Source of the DNA: CAYRNR01 sp964425605
GTDB taxonomy: Bacteria > Myxococcota_A > UBA796 > UBA9615 > CAYRNR01
Assembly (NCBI GenBank): GCA_964425605.1
Contig: CAYRNR010000021.1
Span: forward strand, 10,716 to 74,715
Direction of reading: 5' to 3'
DNA: 64,000 nt
Shown: piece after piece, positions 8,274 through 16,628 of the stretch
How the letters are laid out: every line of letters begins with the position of its first letter
How positions within the stretch are numbered: position 1 is the stretch's first letter
Notes under the pieces: generated by a model
The model's input: the letters and a program-made list of their open reading frames with translations, nothing else
What the model was told of the DNA's origin: nothing
Database searches by the model: none
Position numbers and translations under genes: made by a program

Positions 8274-9461
8274 ATGCGAGCCAACGTCCTGTCCATCGTC
8301 CTGACCCTCCCCCTGATCCTGGCCGCGTGCGGCGGTTCGCCCGGCGACGCCGGCCCCGAACCGGCCGTCGAAGCCACCGAAGCCGTCGAGGCCACGGCAG
8401 ACGAATCCACACCGCCGGCGCCCACCGCCGAGTTCCCCGCCGAGCAGCAGACCGACACCTACGCCGCGTCCGCTGCCGCGCCGCTACCGGGCTGCGACCG
8501 AATCTGGGCCGCCGATCTGGTGGGGGACGCTGCGGACGAGGTGGTCTGCGGCAACGCCAACATCGTCCAGATCTTCGGCGCCGACGGGGATCAGTTCCGC
8601 CCGCGCCTGGAGCTCGTGGGCACCGGCCTCCCCAACGCAGCGTGGAGCGGCGATCGCGACGGCGACGGGCGCGACGAGTTCGTGATCGCCTTCGGCATGG
8701 GCCGCGGCTTCGCCACCGCGCCGATCCGGGTCCTGGAGCTGGACGCCGCCGCCGAGGGCACCACCTGGCAGGTCCGCACCCTGTTCGAGAAGGTCGGCGA
8801 GCGCCCCCAGGTCACCTCCGTCTCGGGTCCCGACCTCTACCTGACCCACTTCATATCCAAGTACGAGGTCACCGGCGGGTACCTGCTCCCCGGCAACGCC
8901 CTGCGCGACGAGCGCGTGCTCCACATGGGCATGGCCCGCGTCCTCGCCGACCTCGACGGCGACGGCCAGGACGAGCTCGCCGTGGGTCGCGTCTACGGCG
9001 ACGAGCCCCGCAGCGACGGCGACCTCACCGTCTACGACGGCGACACCGCCACCCAGGTCCTCACCTTCCGCGGTGTCCGCGCCCTCACCGCCGCCCACCT
9101 CGACGGCGCCGACGTCCTCGTGTTCGGCGACGGCTGGCACTTCAAGTACCGCGACGAGGGCAAGGGCCGCCTGAACATCACCCGGCAAAAGGGCGCAGGG
9201 TTCGTCACCGAGCTCGTCCACGAGATGCCCGGTCAGTACGCGGTCACCCGCATCGAGGTCGAGGACATCGACGGCGACGGCCAGCCCGAGATCGTCGCCT
9301 CGGGCAACGACACCGTGTACCTGTACCGCCGGGCCGACGGTGTCTGGGCCCCCACCCGCCTGGGCACCTGCCTGGCCGGGGAGTTTGCGACGGTGAAGAG
9401 GGGGGACGGATCGTTCGCGGTGGCTGGAGCCGGGGATCCGGTGGCCTGGCTCTCACTGTAG
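8274..9461 (+). CDS. FG-GAP/VCBS-like repeat lipoprotein
   Basis: The 395-residue protein has a lipoprotein signal ending LAACGG (Cys near 19). An Ala/Glu/Pro/Thr linker to about residue 65 is followed by integrin-like beta-propeller repeats with calcium loops: DRDGDGRDEFVIAF, DLDGDGQDELAVG and DIDGDGQPEIVASG. Such DxDGDGxxE loops bind Ca2+ in FG-GAP repeats. It is predicted to be a cell-surface lipid-anchored propeller, perhaps for binding or adhesion. Its start is 56 bases from the divergent queE start. Confidence 0.78.
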   Translation: MRANVLSIVLTLPLILAACGGSPGDAGPEPAVEATEAVEATADESTPPAPTAEFPAEQQTDTYAASAAAPLPGCDRIWAADLVGDAADEVVCGNANIVQIFGADGDQFRPRLELVGTGLPNAAWSGDRDGDGRDEFVIAFGMGRGFATAPIRVLELDAAAEGTTWQVRTLFEKVGERPQVTSVSGPDLYLTHFISKYEVTGGYLLPGNALRDERVLHMGMARVLADLDGDGQDELAVGRVYGDEPRSDGDLTVYDGDTATQVLTFRGVRALTAAHLDGADVLVFGDGWHFKYRDEGKGRLNITRQKGAGFVTELVHEMPGQYAVTRIEVEDIDGDGQPEIVASGNDTVYLYRRADGVWAPTRLGTCLAGEFATVKRGDGSFAVAGAGDPVAWLSL

Positions 9462-9623
9462 CTGCGCTCTTGCACGTGACTGTCTCGCGAACCTGAAAAA
9501 AGGAACTCTTCCAGAGGGATGCCACGCTCGTGAGAGATCCAGGATCGGTAGTTCCGGCACTTCTACACCTCTGCTCCGACATTCGGTTGATAGAGTAAGA
9601 GCAGGATCTTCCGAGGGGGCATC

Positions 9624-12095
9624 ATGGGTTGGACGCGAGGTGTGAACGCGCCGCTGGCCGGTCTGGCTGTGCTGGCGATGGTGGCGATCGGGATACCGGG
9701 CTGTCCGGCCGAGGAAGAGCCCGACGACGATACGATCGCCGACGACGACGATGACTCAGTCGGCGCCACCGACCTGGACGGCGACGGCTGGACCGTGGAC
9801 GACGGCGACTGCAACGACGACGATCCCACTGTCCATCCTGGCGCCGAGGAGATCCCCTACGACACCATCGACCAGGACTGTGACGGCGCGGACCTCACCG
9901 ACGTGGATGGGGACGGCTGTGGCGTGCTGGACGGCGACTGCGACGACGACGATCCCACTGTCCATCCTGACGCCGAGGAGATCCCCTACGACGGCATCGA
10001 CCAGGACTGCGATGGCGCGGACCTCACCGACGTGGATGGGGACGGGTACGACGGGTACGAGGTTGGCGGCGGCGACTGCGACGACGACAAGCCAGACGTT
10101 CACCCGAATGCAGAGGAGACCTGCGACGGCGTGGACGCGGACTGTGACGGCCAGCTCGAGCTCTGGGGAGAGTCGGACGCGGACGGCGACGGGTGGGTGT
10201 ACTGCCAGGGCGATTGTGACGACCTCGATGCCTCGCTGACGCCAGCCGATGCCGACGGGGACAGCTATTCCACGTGCCAGGGGGACTGCGACGACGCCGA
10301 CGCCTCGGTGAACCCGTCCGTGGCCGAGATCGCCGACGGCCTGGACAACGACTGCGACGGGACCGTGGACGAGGGGATCATCGTTTGCACGATCACCGTT
10401 CCCACGGATCACACGACCATCCAGGCGGCCATCGATGCATCCGAGAATGGGGACGTGGTCTGCGTGAACGCCGGTACGTACGTCGAAAACATCGACTTCA
10501 CCGGCAAGGCGATCGAGGTGCGCGGTGTCGATGGGCGGGCGTTGACCGTGATCGACGGGGATGCCGCCGGTCCGGTGGTGACCATCGCTTCGAGCGAGGG
10601 AGCGGACTCCATCCTCCACGGGCTCACCCTGACCGGGGGGCGGGCCACGAATGGCGGCGGCCTCTTCATCGATGGCGCATCTCCCACGGTGTCGGCGGTG
10701 GCGATCGACGACAACTCCTCGGACAACAACGGAGGAGGTGCCTACGTCTACAGCTCCGGCGTCAGCATGAACGACGTGAGTGTCACGGACAACAGCGCAT
10801 TGGATGGAGGAGGTGGCTTGTATGTGCGGGAGTCGGCGGGCGCATTGTTCACCGGGCTGACCGTGGACTACAACACGGCTGACGACACGGGAGGTGGGAT
10901 CCACATCAGGAGCGGGTCGTCCATCGGCGTTTTTGACCTCGTCGTCTCCTCGAACGTCGCCCGGCACGACGGTGCAGGGATTTACATTGACGGTGAGAGT
11001 ATGACCATCGACCTCTCGGACGCAGTCATTTTCGGCAACACGACTCTCTGGTCGAACGGTGGCGGTATTTACAAAGAAGGAGAGACTGATCTGTACGCAT
11101 CGGACCTCGTCGTCATGGGCAATCGTGCTCGTCAGATCGGCGCTGGCATCCACATCCGCAATCCTGGTCAACAGTTCTCAGGGCTGGTGGTCGCGAACAA
11201 TACCTCATTCGGCTATGAGGGTGCGGCCGGTATGGATGGGATATACGCCGACGAGACCACGATCACCGATGCGTTGTTCATTGCGAACCACGCTACCAAT
11301 AGTCCCGGGGGCGGTTTGGGTTTGTGGGACTCGGACTACGTCGAGATGAACAACGTTGCCTTCATTCAGAATGAGGCGAATAAGGGGGGTGGGCTCTTTG
11401 CCAACGGTTCAGGTCACAGTGTGACCAATGGGCTGTTTGTGGCCAATTCAGGAGGCGGTCTATATCTTGATCACTGCGGCATGACCCTTGTAAATACGAG
11501 CATACTAGGCAATTACAGCGACGACTACCCTGCAGGCGGAATCTACGCAGAGAGTTCGAGCGCGACAGTCGAGAATTCCATTTTTGCTGGCAACAGTTCA
11601 ACGGGCACTGGTGGGATCTATGTCCATTCAATACTGATAGTGACTAACACTGTAGTGGTGGACAATCAGGGAGCGTATTATGGGGGTGGAGTGCAGGGGC
11701 ACCACAGTGGCACATATATTTTCAGTAACAATGACGTGTACAGCAACAGTCCCGACGACTACCACGACATTGACGATCCCACAGGTACCGACGGGAACAT
11801 CTCCGTCGACCCCTTGTTCCTGGATCTCTCCTCCCCCGATCCCCTGGACTGGGACCTCCATCTCGACCTCTCCTCCGCGCTCATCGACGCAGGTGATCCG
11901 ACCATCCTCGATCCCGACGGATCACCGTCCGACATCGGGGCGTTCGGCGGCCCCAACGCCGCAACCTGGGACCTCGACCAGGACGGCTTCCCATCGTGGT
12001 GGCAGCCCGGGCCCTACGACTCCGCCACCTACCCCGACGAGGGATGGGATTGCGACGACCTCGATCCGACTGTGCACCCAGGAGCTGGGTGCTGA
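9624..12095 (+). CDS. Large lipoprotein: MopE-type metal-binding repeats plus right-handed beta-helix
   Basis: The 823-residue surface protein starts after CGAGGGGG with a signal peptide and IPGC lipobox. A short Asp-rich linker follows (DDDTIADDDDD). Residues about 50-250 hold five or more MopE-like units (DGDCDDDDPTVHP, IPYDGIDQDCDG). Residues about 255-770 are a beta-helix like polymorphic or CSLREA-type repeats: TIQAAIDAS, then many NNGGGAYVY, GGGLFANGSG and GGIYAESSS turns. The last residues return to a MopE-like half unit (DCDDLDPTVHPGAGC). Base composition falls visibly in the centre (about 11.0-11.75 kb). Function is unknown; adhesion or polysaccharide binding are possible. Confidence 0.8.
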   Translation: MGWTRGVNAPLAGLAVLAMVAIGIPGCPAEEEPDDDTIADDDDDSVGATDLDGDGWTVDDGDCNDDDPTVHPGAEEIPYDTIDQDCDGADLTDVDGDGCGVLDGDCDDDDPTVHPDAEEIPYDGIDQDCDGADLTDVDGDGYDGYEVGGGDCDDDKPDVHPNAEETCDGVDADCDGQLELWGESDADGDGWVYCQGDCDDLDASLTPADADGDSYSTCQGDCDDADASVNPSVAEIADGLDNDCDGTVDEGIIVCTITVPTDHTTIQAAIDASENGDVVCVNAGTYVENIDFTGKAIEVRGVDGRALTVIDGDAAGPVVTIASSEGADSILHGLTLTGGRATNGGGLFIDGASPTVSAVAIDDNSSDNNGGGAYVYSSGVSMNDVSVTDNSALDGGGGLYVRESAGALFTGLTVDYNTADDTGGGIHIRSGSSIGVFDLVVSSNVARHDGAGIYIDGESMTIDLSDAVIFGNTTLWSNGGGIYKEGETDLYASDLVVMGNRARQIGAGIHIRNPGQQFSGLVVANNTSFGYEGAAGMDGIYADETTITDALFIANHATNSPGGGLGLWDSDYVEMNNVAFIQNEANKGGGLFANGSGHSVTNGLFVANSGGGLYLDHCGMTLVNTSILGNYSDDYPAGGIYAESSSATVENSIFAGNSSTGTGGIYVHSILIVTNTVVVDNQGAYYGGGVQGHHSGTYIFSNNDVYSNSPDDYHDIDDPTGTDGNISVDPLFLDLSSPDPLDWDLHLDLSSALIDAGDPTILDPDGSPSDIGAFGGPNAATWDLDQDGFPSWWQPGPYDSATYPDEGWDCDDLDPTVHPGAGC

Positions 12096-12142
12096 CCCCC
12101 ACATAGCGGACCAAACCAGACCTGCCCCGACCTTGCGCCTAG

Positions 12143-12219
12143 CACAAGAAACACCCGAATCTACCCCCCCCAGACCCGACTCGAGATTGTGCTCAACACA
12201 AGAAACTCCCGGGTCTTCC
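12143..12219. repeat. Imperfect 23-base direct repeat in the gap after the beta-helix gene
   Basis: CACAAGAAACACCCGAATCT at 12143-12162 and CACAAGAAACTCCCGGGTCT at 12197-12216 are imperfect copies starting 54 bases apart. They lie in the gap 12096-12351, which has no gene. Function unknown. Confidence 0.55.
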
Positions 12220-12260
12220 TCTCCTTGCCCACGTAGGTGTCGATGAACAGTTCTTGATCC

Positions 12261-12320
12261 CCGTAGCGCCGTTGCGTCGTTGCGACGTTGCGTGCTTCTT
12301 TTTTTCTTCGCGGCTTGGCG
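12261..12320 (-). repeat. Intergenic element with 8-base periodicity and A-tract
   Basis: Read on the minus strand, GAAGAAAAAAAGAAG is followed by four 8-base units: ACGCAACG, TCGCAACG, ACGCAACG and GCGCTACG. A related element with the same A-tract lies at 63292-63346. It is non-coding and sits between two genes, so it is probably a dispersed intergenic repeat. Confidence 0.6.
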
Positions 12321-12351
12321 TGATCTCTTCGATACGGGCACAGGTATTGGT

Positions 12352-13143
12352 TCAGAGGCGCATCACCGGCCCATGCCCCGGGCAGATCGTCTGGATACCC
12401 ATGTCCCTCAACATCCGATCCGACGCGGCCATGGCGCCGCGGTCATCCACGATCCGGTTGGTCTCGATGTACCCGCGCACGGTGATGTACTGATCACCGG
12501 AGAGCAGGGTCCCCGTGGCCTCGTGCAGGTAGCAGGTGTGCTCGGGGCAGTGGCCCGGGGTGTGGATGGGCCGCAGGCCGCCCAGCTCCGGGAGGGGCTC
12601 GCCGGGCTCGAACCAGCGGGTGTCTGGGGTCCGCAGGCGCAGGTCGCTCCAGGGGTAACCGATGTGACCGCCGTCGCGGATCTGGGATCGGACGATGCCG
12701 GGGAAGCCCACGCGGCCCCAGACGTCGAGGAAGGGCCAGGCCGAGGGTCGCGTGGCCGGGAACGGGTACGGCGTGTCCCCCTCGAGGAACGGTCGCGTCG
12801 TGGTGGAGAGGAGCAGGCGGGCGTCGCACGCCTGCGCCACCGCGTCGAGGCCGCTGGCGTGGTCGAAGTGCAGGTGGGTGCAGCCGACCCAGGCCACGTC
12901 ACGCAGCCCGAGGCCCTCCCGCTGCAGGGCGGCGCGCACCAGGGCGTCCTCGCCGGGCAGGTTGGGATCGAGGATCGTCACGCGGTCGCCGAAGATCAGG
13001 TAGGCGTTGCCCCGTGGGGTCTTGAGCTGGAGCACGCGGGGATCGCCGTCGATCACCTGGACGGCGTCGCCCGGAGGACGCCGCACCCAGGCCTCCACGA
13101 GGGGGTTGGGCGCTCGCCAGGCGGCAAAGGCCGATCGGATCAT
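12352..13143 (-). CDS. Metallo-beta-lactamase-fold hydrolase
   Basis: The 263-residue protein has the metal-binding motif THLHFDHASGLD, plus later ligands in HTPGHCPEHTCYL, LLSGDQYI and the terminal ICPGHGP. The N-terminal strand order (VLQLKTPRGNAYLIFGDRVTILDPNLPG) fits the glyoxalase-II/MBL superfamily. The substrate is unknown, and no signal peptide is seen. Its ATG overlaps the stop of the upstream arylsulfotransferase-like gene by four bases (ATGA at 13140-13143), so the two are translationally coupled. Confidence 0.87.
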   Translation of the reverse strand: MIRSAFAAWRAPNPLVEAWVRRPPGDAVQVIDGDPRVLQLKTPRGNAYLIFGDRVTILDPNLPGEDALVRAALQREGLGLRDVAWVGCTHLHFDHASGLDAVAQACDARLLLSTTTRPFLEGDTPYPFPATRPSAWPFLDVWGRVGFPGIVRSQIRDGGHIGYPWSDLRLRTPDTRWFEPGEPLPELGGLRPIHTPGHCPEHTCYLHEATGTLLSGDQYITVRGYIETNRIVDDRGAMAASDRMLRDMGIQTICPGHGPVMRL

Positions 13144-14633
13144 GGCGCGGGTGCCTCCGCGAGACCCGGCAACCAGCTGGCGTACCCGAGGCCCCAACCG
13201 AGGGACGCGTTGAGCCGCCACGCCACGTCGCCGTCCGCGCACACCTGCTCGACCTGGCCCGCGGTGCTCCACATGACCAGGGTGTTGCCGTCCTCGAGCC
13301 GGCGGACGTCGCCCAGCGCGTACACGAAGAGGCAGGGATCCGCCTCGTGGGACCAGACCTCGCGCACGACGTCGGTGCCGTCCCCCATCTCGAACTCCAC
13401 GACGCGGGAGCACGATCGCTCGGCGGTGCCGTTGTCGAACACCACGAGCTGATCGCCGAACAGGTGGAACTGATGCTGCTCCTCGAAGGGGATCTCCGAG
13501 CCGGACTCCAGCTTGAAGTCGCTGTGCTCGCCGCCGAAGCGCCAGCGGACGTCGCCGCTCTCGCGGTCGATGGCGAAGATGCTATCGAGGTTGCGCAGCG
13601 ACAGCAGCACGAGCCCCGAGGCCTCGTCGTACTGCAGGGCGTTGGCGTGGGCCCAGCTGTCCCCGGGCAGATCGTGCAGGTCCTCGTGGTACGCGGCGTG
13701 CTCCCAGATGCTCCAGATCTGCTGGGTGTCGCCGTCGGCGCTCATCTCCACGATGCCGTCGCCGACGATCTCCTCGCCGTCCACGAGCCACACGTCGTAG
13801 GCGAGGAAGAGGACCGTGCCGTCGGGGAGCTCGACGAAGTCGTGGCGCACGTCCATCAGGGGCAGGATCTGGATCTCGCTGCCGTCCAGCCGGACCCGAA
13901 CGAACTCCGATTCCGTCGGTGGGGATCCATCGTCGGCATTCTCGACCAGGATCAAGATCCATTCGCCGTCGCGCGAGAGGTGCGCGCGGATGATTTTGTG
14001 GTCCCCGCCGTCGTGCCGATACCACCAGACGTAGTCACCCTCGTCGTCCACGATGACCGTCGTGGCGGGCACGCCGACGAGGGTGGTGAGCAGGTAGCCC
14101 TCGCTGGAGCGCTCGTCGTCGAGGTGTTCCAGGGTCAAGGTGGCCAGGCCGCTGGGCGCCGCGCCGGTGGCGAAGAAGTCGTTGGCCGTGCCCACGAGGC
14201 CGTCCCCGGTGACGGCCACCACGCGCCAGTGGTAGACCGTGGACGGCTTGAGGCCCAGGACCGCCGCCCAGCACACGCCGTCGGCGCACTCGCCATCGAC
14301 GGAGCGGTCGTACGCGGGGGTGGGTCCCACCTGGACGTAGGTGCGGGTCGCGTCCACGTTCCCCAGCGTCCACTCGAACTGGGCGACGGTGGGCACGAGC
14401 TCGCCGAGGGTCACCGAGGCGGTGATGTCGGACACCACCGTGGGGATGTCGCCGCCGTTCGCGGGATCGTCGTGGAGCTCCCAGCCCGGTTCGGGCAACG
14501 ATCCGTCGTTCTCCGGTGGCGTGATCCACGCGTCGCCCGAACACCCCACCGCAGCGCACAGCCCCGCACCGAGGATCGTCCAGGCAACAGGGTTCGGCCA
14601 ACGTCTCAAGCGAACCGTCCTTCCCGCGAGCAT
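13140..14633 (-). CDS. Arylsulfotransferase-like (ASST) lipoprotein
   Basis: ATG 14633 lies 8 bases after GGAGG and starts a lipoprotein signal ending AAVGC; 497 residues result. Residues about 55-150 form a fibronectin-like domain (PTVAQFEWTLGN, STVYHWRVVAV). The rest is a beta-propeller resembling the ASST family: YVWWYRHDGGDHKIIRAHLS, RHDFVELPDGTVLFLAYD, HDLPGDSWAHANALQYD and DRESGDVRWRFGG. Family enzymes move sulfate between phenolic compounds in the periplasm using a catalytic His; which His serves here cannot be decided by eye. It overlaps the MBL-fold gene downstream. Confidence 0.8.
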   Translation of the reverse strand: MLAGRTVRLRRWPNPVAWTILGAGLCAAVGCSGDAWITPPENDGSLPEPGWELHDDPANGGDIPTVVSDITASVTLGELVPTVAQFEWTLGNVDATRTYVQVGPTPAYDRSVDGECADGVCWAAVLGLKPSTVYHWRVVAVTGDGLVGTANDFFATGAAPSGLATLTLEHLDDERSSEGYLLTTLVGVPATTVIVDDEGDYVWWYRHDGGDHKIIRAHLSRDGEWILILVENADDGSPPTESEFVRVRLDGSEIQILPLMDVRHDFVELPDGTVLFLAYDVWLVDGEEIVGDGIVEMSADGDTQQIWSIWEHAAYHEDLHDLPGDSWAHANALQYDEASGLVLLSLRNLDSIFAIDRESGDVRWRFGGEHSDFKLESGSEIPFEEQHQFHLFGDQLVVFDNGTAERSCSRVVEFEMGDGTDVVREVWSHEADPCLFVYALGDVRRLEDGNTLVMWSTAGQVEQVCADGDVAWRLNASLGWGLGYASWLPGLAEAPAP

Positions 14634-14752
14634 CCTACAGGCCTCCAGGGCACGGGGCAACGCGTGTGCACGTCAGGAAACGCCCGCACGCGCGAGGCTT
14701 GTGATAGAACCCACTCTCCCTACACCCATCCAACCTGAACGAGGACGAACCG

Positions 14753-15940
14753 ATGGCCGATCCCAACACCATCGCCGAGGCCGATCTGAGGACCTGGGCC
14801 AGCCACCTGCTGCGCCACTCCCTGGCCGGAATCAAGCCCGACGAGCGCGTCATGCTCAAGGGCGAGCCGATCACCTACCCGCTGCTGCACATCCTGTCGG
14901 AGGAGGTCATCAAGGCCGGGGGCCTGCCCGACCTCTTCCTGGTCTCGCCGGACAACAACCGCGGCGCCGCCTGGGGCGCGGACATGGCCCATCACGGCAC
15001 GGTCCACCAGATCGAGCAGGTGCCCCAGTGGCTCAAGGACCGCTACGACTCCATGGAGAAGTACGTGGAGGTGCTGGGCACGGAGAAGCCCGAGATGCTG
15101 CGCAGCCTGCCGGGTGAGACCGCCCAGGCCATCTCGCGCGCGAGCCAGTCGATGACCGAAGTGCGCCTCGCCAAGCAGTGGGTGATCACCCTGTTCCCCA
15201 CGCCCGCCGACGCCGCCAACGAGGGCATGGGCCTGGACGAGTACACCGAGCTGCTCGTCCGCGCGTCCACCACGGACCACGGCGCCATGGCCGCCCTGAT
15301 GGAGGACGTGCGGGCCGCCATGGACACCGCGGCCACCGTGCGCATCGTCACCGAGAACCCCGACGGCCGCCGCCTCGAGCTGAGCATGGACATCGCGAAG
15401 AGCCACATCGTGGTCTGCGACGGCCGCCGCAACTTCCCCGACGGCGAGGTCTTCACCAGCCCGGACGCCAACACGGTCCGCGGCGAGATCTTCGTGGACC
15501 TGCCCATCGTCAACTCCGGCAAGCGGGTCCGGGGCATCTACCTCAAGATCGAGGGCGGGAAGATCGTGGACTACTCGGCCGAGGAGGGCGACGACCAGCT
15601 GCGCACCATCGTGGAGACCGACGATGGCTCGCACCGGCTCGGAGAGGTGGCCTTCGGCATGAACACCGGCCTGGACCGGGTCCTGACGCACCCGCTGTAC
15701 GTGGAGAAGGTGGCGGGCACGCTGCACATCGCCATCGGCTCCTCGTACAAGGAGTGCTACGGCGAGCCGGGCAGCGAGGCCCTCAACGACGCAGAGCTCG
15801 CCGGCGCGTGCAACGCGTCGGCCGTCCACGTGGACATCGTCGCGGACTCCCGCCCGGGCGGTTGTGTCCGCGAGGTGTGGCTGGACGACGTCCGCCTCGT
15901 GGTGGGCGACGACCTGCTGTGGAAGGTCCAGGGCGAATAG
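14753..15940 (+). CDS. M29-family metal-dependent aminopeptidase
   Basis: The 395-residue protein matches the thermophilic aminopeptidase (M29) family in length and C-terminal metal-site pattern. Candidate ligand segments are NFPDGEVFTSP, LGEVAFGMN, HPLYVEKVAGTLHIAIGSSY and the terminal SAVHVDIVAD. These supply the Glu, His, Tyr and Asp ligands known for the family. It is cytosolic and removes N-terminal residues from peptides. It is a single gene with its own upstream gap; a DUF4203-like membrane protein gene follows 33 bases later. Confidence 0.85.
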   Translation: MADPNTIAEADLRTWASHLLRHSLAGIKPDERVMLKGEPITYPLLHILSEEVIKAGGLPDLFLVSPDNNRGAAWGADMAHHGTVHQIEQVPQWLKDRYDSMEKYVEVLGTEKPEMLRSLPGETAQAISRASQSMTEVRLAKQWVITLFPTPADAANEGMGLDEYTELLVRASTTDHGAMAALMEDVRAAMDTAATVRIVTENPDGRRLELSMDIAKSHIVVCDGRRNFPDGEVFTSPDANTVRGEIFVDLPIVNSGKRVRGIYLKIEGGKIVDYSAEEGDDQLRTIVETDDGSHRLGEVAFGMNTGLDRVLTHPLYVEKVAGTLHIAIGSSYKECYGEPGSEALNDAELAGACNASAVHVDIVADSRPGGCVREVWLDDVRLVVGDDLLWKVQGE

Positions 15941-15973
15941 TCCGCAACCGCCCTGCGTATGTGATCCCAGGTC

Positions 15974-16564
15974 ATGGAAGCCAACGGCCCCCTGTTCACC
16001 GGCATCGTCCTCCTCGCCGCAGGCGTGCTCCTGCTCGGCTGGGGCTACCGGCTGATCCGCCAGGTGCTCGTGGTGGCCGGGCTCCTCATGGGCGCGGCCC
16101 TGGGCCTCGAGGTCTGCAAGGCCATGGGGATCACCGGCGGGCTCACGTGGGTGGGGATCGCGGTGGGGGCGCTGCTGCTGGCCGCGCTGATGCCCATGGT
16201 GCGGCGCGCGGGCGTGTTCCTGATGGGATGCGGCGCCGGCTGGGGCATGGCCGTCCTCGTGGCGGGTCCGCCCCAGGAGTGGATGGAGTACCTGGTCCCT
16301 GCGGCCGCGGCGATCGTGGGTGGCGTGGCCATCCTGCTGCTGGAGAAGGTGCTGTTGATCGTGGCCACGTCGTACCTCGGCGCGGTCTGCGTGACCCTGG
16401 GCTTCGGCACCCTGACCCACATCGGGATCACCCTGGCCCAGTTCACCTCGACGGATCACCCGCCGGACATCCCGCTGGCGGTGGTACTCTCGGCCTTCGG
16501 CCTGTGTGTCCTGGGGGTGGGGGCTCAGCTGGGCTACAACAAGGAGAGCAAGAAGAAGGGGTAG
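15974..16564 (+). CDS. Polytopic membrane protein, DUF4203/TMEM198-like
   Basis: The 196-residue protein consists almost wholly of six to seven hydrophobic segments with Gly/Ala packing (LLAAGVLLLGWGYRLIRQVL, VAGLLMGAALGLEVC, VGIAVGALLLAALMP). The polar tail is GYNKESKKKG. The spacing resembles the DUF4203 family of seven-helix proteins, whose function is unknown. The ribosome site is weak. Confidence 0.7.
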   Translation: MEANGPLFTGIVLLAAGVLLLGWGYRLIRQVLVVAGLLMGAALGLEVCKAMGITGGLTWVGIAVGALLLAALMPMVRRAGVFLMGCGAGWGMAVLVAGPPQEWMEYLVPAAAAIVGGVAILLLEKVLLIVATSYLGAVCVTLGFGTLTHIGITLAQFTSTDHPPDIPLAVVLSAFGLCVLGVGAQLGYNKESKKKG

Positions 16565-16628
16565 AAGGAACCACTAGGTTTTCGACCTCTTCTGTGTACA
16601 ATTCTCCCGTTTCGACGAGGGAGGCACC

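Noticed and set aside
12096..12260. A small gene in the gap after the beta-helix gene
   Set aside because: Frames here are short, without ribosome sites, and dominated by direct repeats and C-runs.
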